A DNA stretch of 64,000 nt from Paenibacillus alkalitolerans (GTDB lineage Bacteria > Bacillota > Bacilli > Paenibacillales > YIM-B00363). The notes under the pieces were generated by a model. The model searched no databases and had not been told where the DNA came from. It worked only from the letters and a program-made list of their open reading frames with translations. The DNA is taken from the NCBI RefSeq assembly GCF_016482785.1, contig NZ_JAEMXM010000014.1:82938-146937 (forward strand), in the 5' to 3' direction. Position numbers and translations under genes: made by a program. Of this stretch, positions 63,011 to 64,000 are shown piece after piece (position 1 is the first letter of the stretch; the number at the start of each line of letters is the position of its first letter).

Positions 63011-63655
63011 ATGAAAGTACGGTGGGGCATGGGAGTCTTTTACGGAATAATGGAACTAACGAACGGCAGATGGAAGCTGACCGAAGTTCATCCGCACGCG
63101 GCCATACGGTTAAAACAGCTGTTCCCGCGAGTTGCCTTGAGGCAGGTAGGGACTTTCTTATTCTCGAACAGATCGAATATATGTGCGGATTTGTCATGGT
63201 TTATCCAGCGTTATCCTATGCGGATGTCGCCTGAAGACAAGGCCCGTCTGCTGAAAGGCAGCGAACGGTTTTTCGAAGTGCAGGCGCATATGGAAAACAT
63301 ATTAAAGCCCGATTATGTACCGATAACGAGAGCAGGTCTCACACCCGGTCAAAAGATCCGCCACTATCAGGCGCAAGCAATAGATTTATGCCTGGCGCGC
63401 GGCTCCCTGCTGCTCGGCGACGATGTAGGACTCGGCAAAACCTACACCGCCGCAGGAATGCTGCTGGAGCCGGAGACGCATCCAGCAGCGGTTGTCGTGC
63501 AGCCCCACCTTCAAGAGCAGTGGAGAGAAAAGATTGAAAGCTTCACGGAGCTGCGGGTCCATAAGATTAAGGGGACCCGCCCTTACCTGCTGCCCGAAGC
63601 TGACGTATACTTGTTTAACTACCTTCGTCAGAAGTCCCCTTCCTCAACGAAGTAG
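63011..63655 (+). pseudogene. SNF2/DEAD-type helicase, cut off after motif Ia by an inserted element
   Basis: 214 codons, of which roughly the first 203-207 look native. N-terminal family-specific part (~1-105), then a Q-like motif (PGQKIRHYQAQAIDLCLARG), Walker A GDDVGLGKTYTA (~138) and motif Ia VVVQPHLQEQW. The protein stops soon after VYLFNYLR, before the DEAD/DEAH box and the whole second RecA lobe; the full family is at least 500-900 residues. The last codons (QKSPSSTK) and the stop come from element-like sequence. The 3' remainder probably lies beyond the element, outside the window. Confidence 0.75.
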
Positions 63656-63824
63656 GTGGGGGATGAATGACGATTTTCCCGAACATTCCCGCAGGCGATG
63701 GGCTGGGGAAACAGCAGCTTCTGTATGAGCCAATTGGAATTTTCCTGACAATCCCTTCCGAAACGAACGTATGTGTGGTATCATAAATAATAAGAACAAA
63801 CGTTCCTTTGCAGGGGGTAAGCCG
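63619..63824 (+). mobile_element. Left end of an IS200/IS605-type (TnpB-bearing) element
   Basis: Subterminal foldback CTACCTTCGT ... ACGAAGTAGG with an overlapping pair TCCCCTTCCT ... AGGTGGGGGA at 63619-63661, preceded by TTTAA (63614-63618), the kind of tetra/pentanucleotide these elements insert beside. About 160 noncoding bases then lead to the tnpB start. The exact left boundary is inferred, not measured. Confidence 0.6.
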
Positions 63825-64000
63825 TTGATTCGAGCGAAAATGGTTCGTTTTCAAGCATCCAAACCGGAGTTGGACCGGTTATTTGCCTGCAACCGGGAAT
63901 CTGCCCGGGTGTGTAACGAATGTCTACAGTTGTCTAAAGACGAATACACCGAGCATCGGAAATGGATTTCCCAATCCGAGATACAAAAGCGAACCAAGGG
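63825..64000 (+). CDS. tnpB: TnpB-family RNA-guided nuclease/transposon protein, N-terminal part
   Basis: Begins TTG (GCAGGGGGTAAGCCG upstream) and reads MIRAKMVRFQASKPELDRLF, CNRESARVCNECLQLSKDEY, up to the window end: 58 residues, too few for the RuvC or zinc-finger domains. The opening basic strand and the R-x-x-x-N/C-x-C-L helix are the usual TnpB (OrfB_HTH) start. It is the protein encoded by IS605/IS1341-type elements and needs an omega RNA from the element's right end, outside the window. Confidence 0.75.
   Translation, partial: MIRAKMVRFQASKPELDRLFACNRESARVCNECLQLSKDEYTEHRKWISQSEIQKRTK

Overview
The window looks like the chromosome of a plant-polysaccharide-degrading, spore-former-type Firmicute of the Paenibacillus/Cohnella group. 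This is an inference from gene content and moderate GC: many carbohydrate ABC importers of the LplA/LplB/LplC type, membrane-bound two-domain AraC regulators, cytoplasmic glycosidases, and purine-rich GGAGG ribosome-binding sites with frequent GTG/TTG starts. No rRNA or tRNA gene was found, and nothing identifies the species.

Layout. 1-680 is the tail of a large secreted protein (Ig-like repeats plus FIMAH domain). 863-9712 is sugar island 1: two permeases, a binding lipoprotein, a 1157-residue GH2 enzyme, a GH43 enzyme and a Dabb protein. 9713-11413 is a scar of three broken genes (signal peptide, AraC, GH42). 11712-13096 is an unusual module: a ribbon-helix-helix protein translationally coupled to a second DNA polymerase sliding clamp. 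13687-15292 holds a GNAT acetyltransferase and an AlaX-type editing protein. 16063-27409 is island 2: an ABC importer, a dehydrogenase, a MtlR-type PRD activator, a mannitol-type PTS IICB permease, a second polyol-type dehydrogenase and a GH95 fucosidase. 27517-30094 holds an azoreductase, a TauE/SafE exporter and a divergent LysR regulator. 30722-38473 is island 3: membrane AraC regulator, ABC importer and two five-bladed-propeller glycosidases. 38645-39538 is an EamA transporter. 39682-46770 is island 4, for fructans: AraC, ABC importer, GH172 and GH32. 46809-49093 is an AraC/Gfo-Idh-MocA divergent pair. 49265-53446 holds small or single genes, a broken formylglycine-generating-enzyme gene, an AT-rich hydrolase, an acetyltransferase/HAD pair and a Nif3-like protein. 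53578-59631 is island 5: membrane AraC plus ABC importer. 59715-60190 is a 52-bp minisatellite. 60275-62991 is a TetR-controlled DrrAB-type exporter. 63011-64000 is a SNF2-type helicase gene cut off by the left end of an IS200/IS605-type element whose TnpB gene runs off the window.

How the genes work together. Five carbohydrate importers bring in oligosaccharides, and cytoplasmic GH2, GH43, GH95, GH172 and GH32 enzymes cut them. None of the five operons has its own ATPase, so a shared MsmX-type ATPase elsewhere is implied. Islands 3 and 5 carry their own membrane AraC regulator, island 4 a soluble AraC, and island 2 a PTS-responsive activator. Noncoding repeats are a notable layer: a two-hairpin element in two copies, a diverged ~400-bp intergenic family in at least two clear copies with fragments elsewhere, the minisatellite, and a 42-bp relic of an oxidoreductase gene end.
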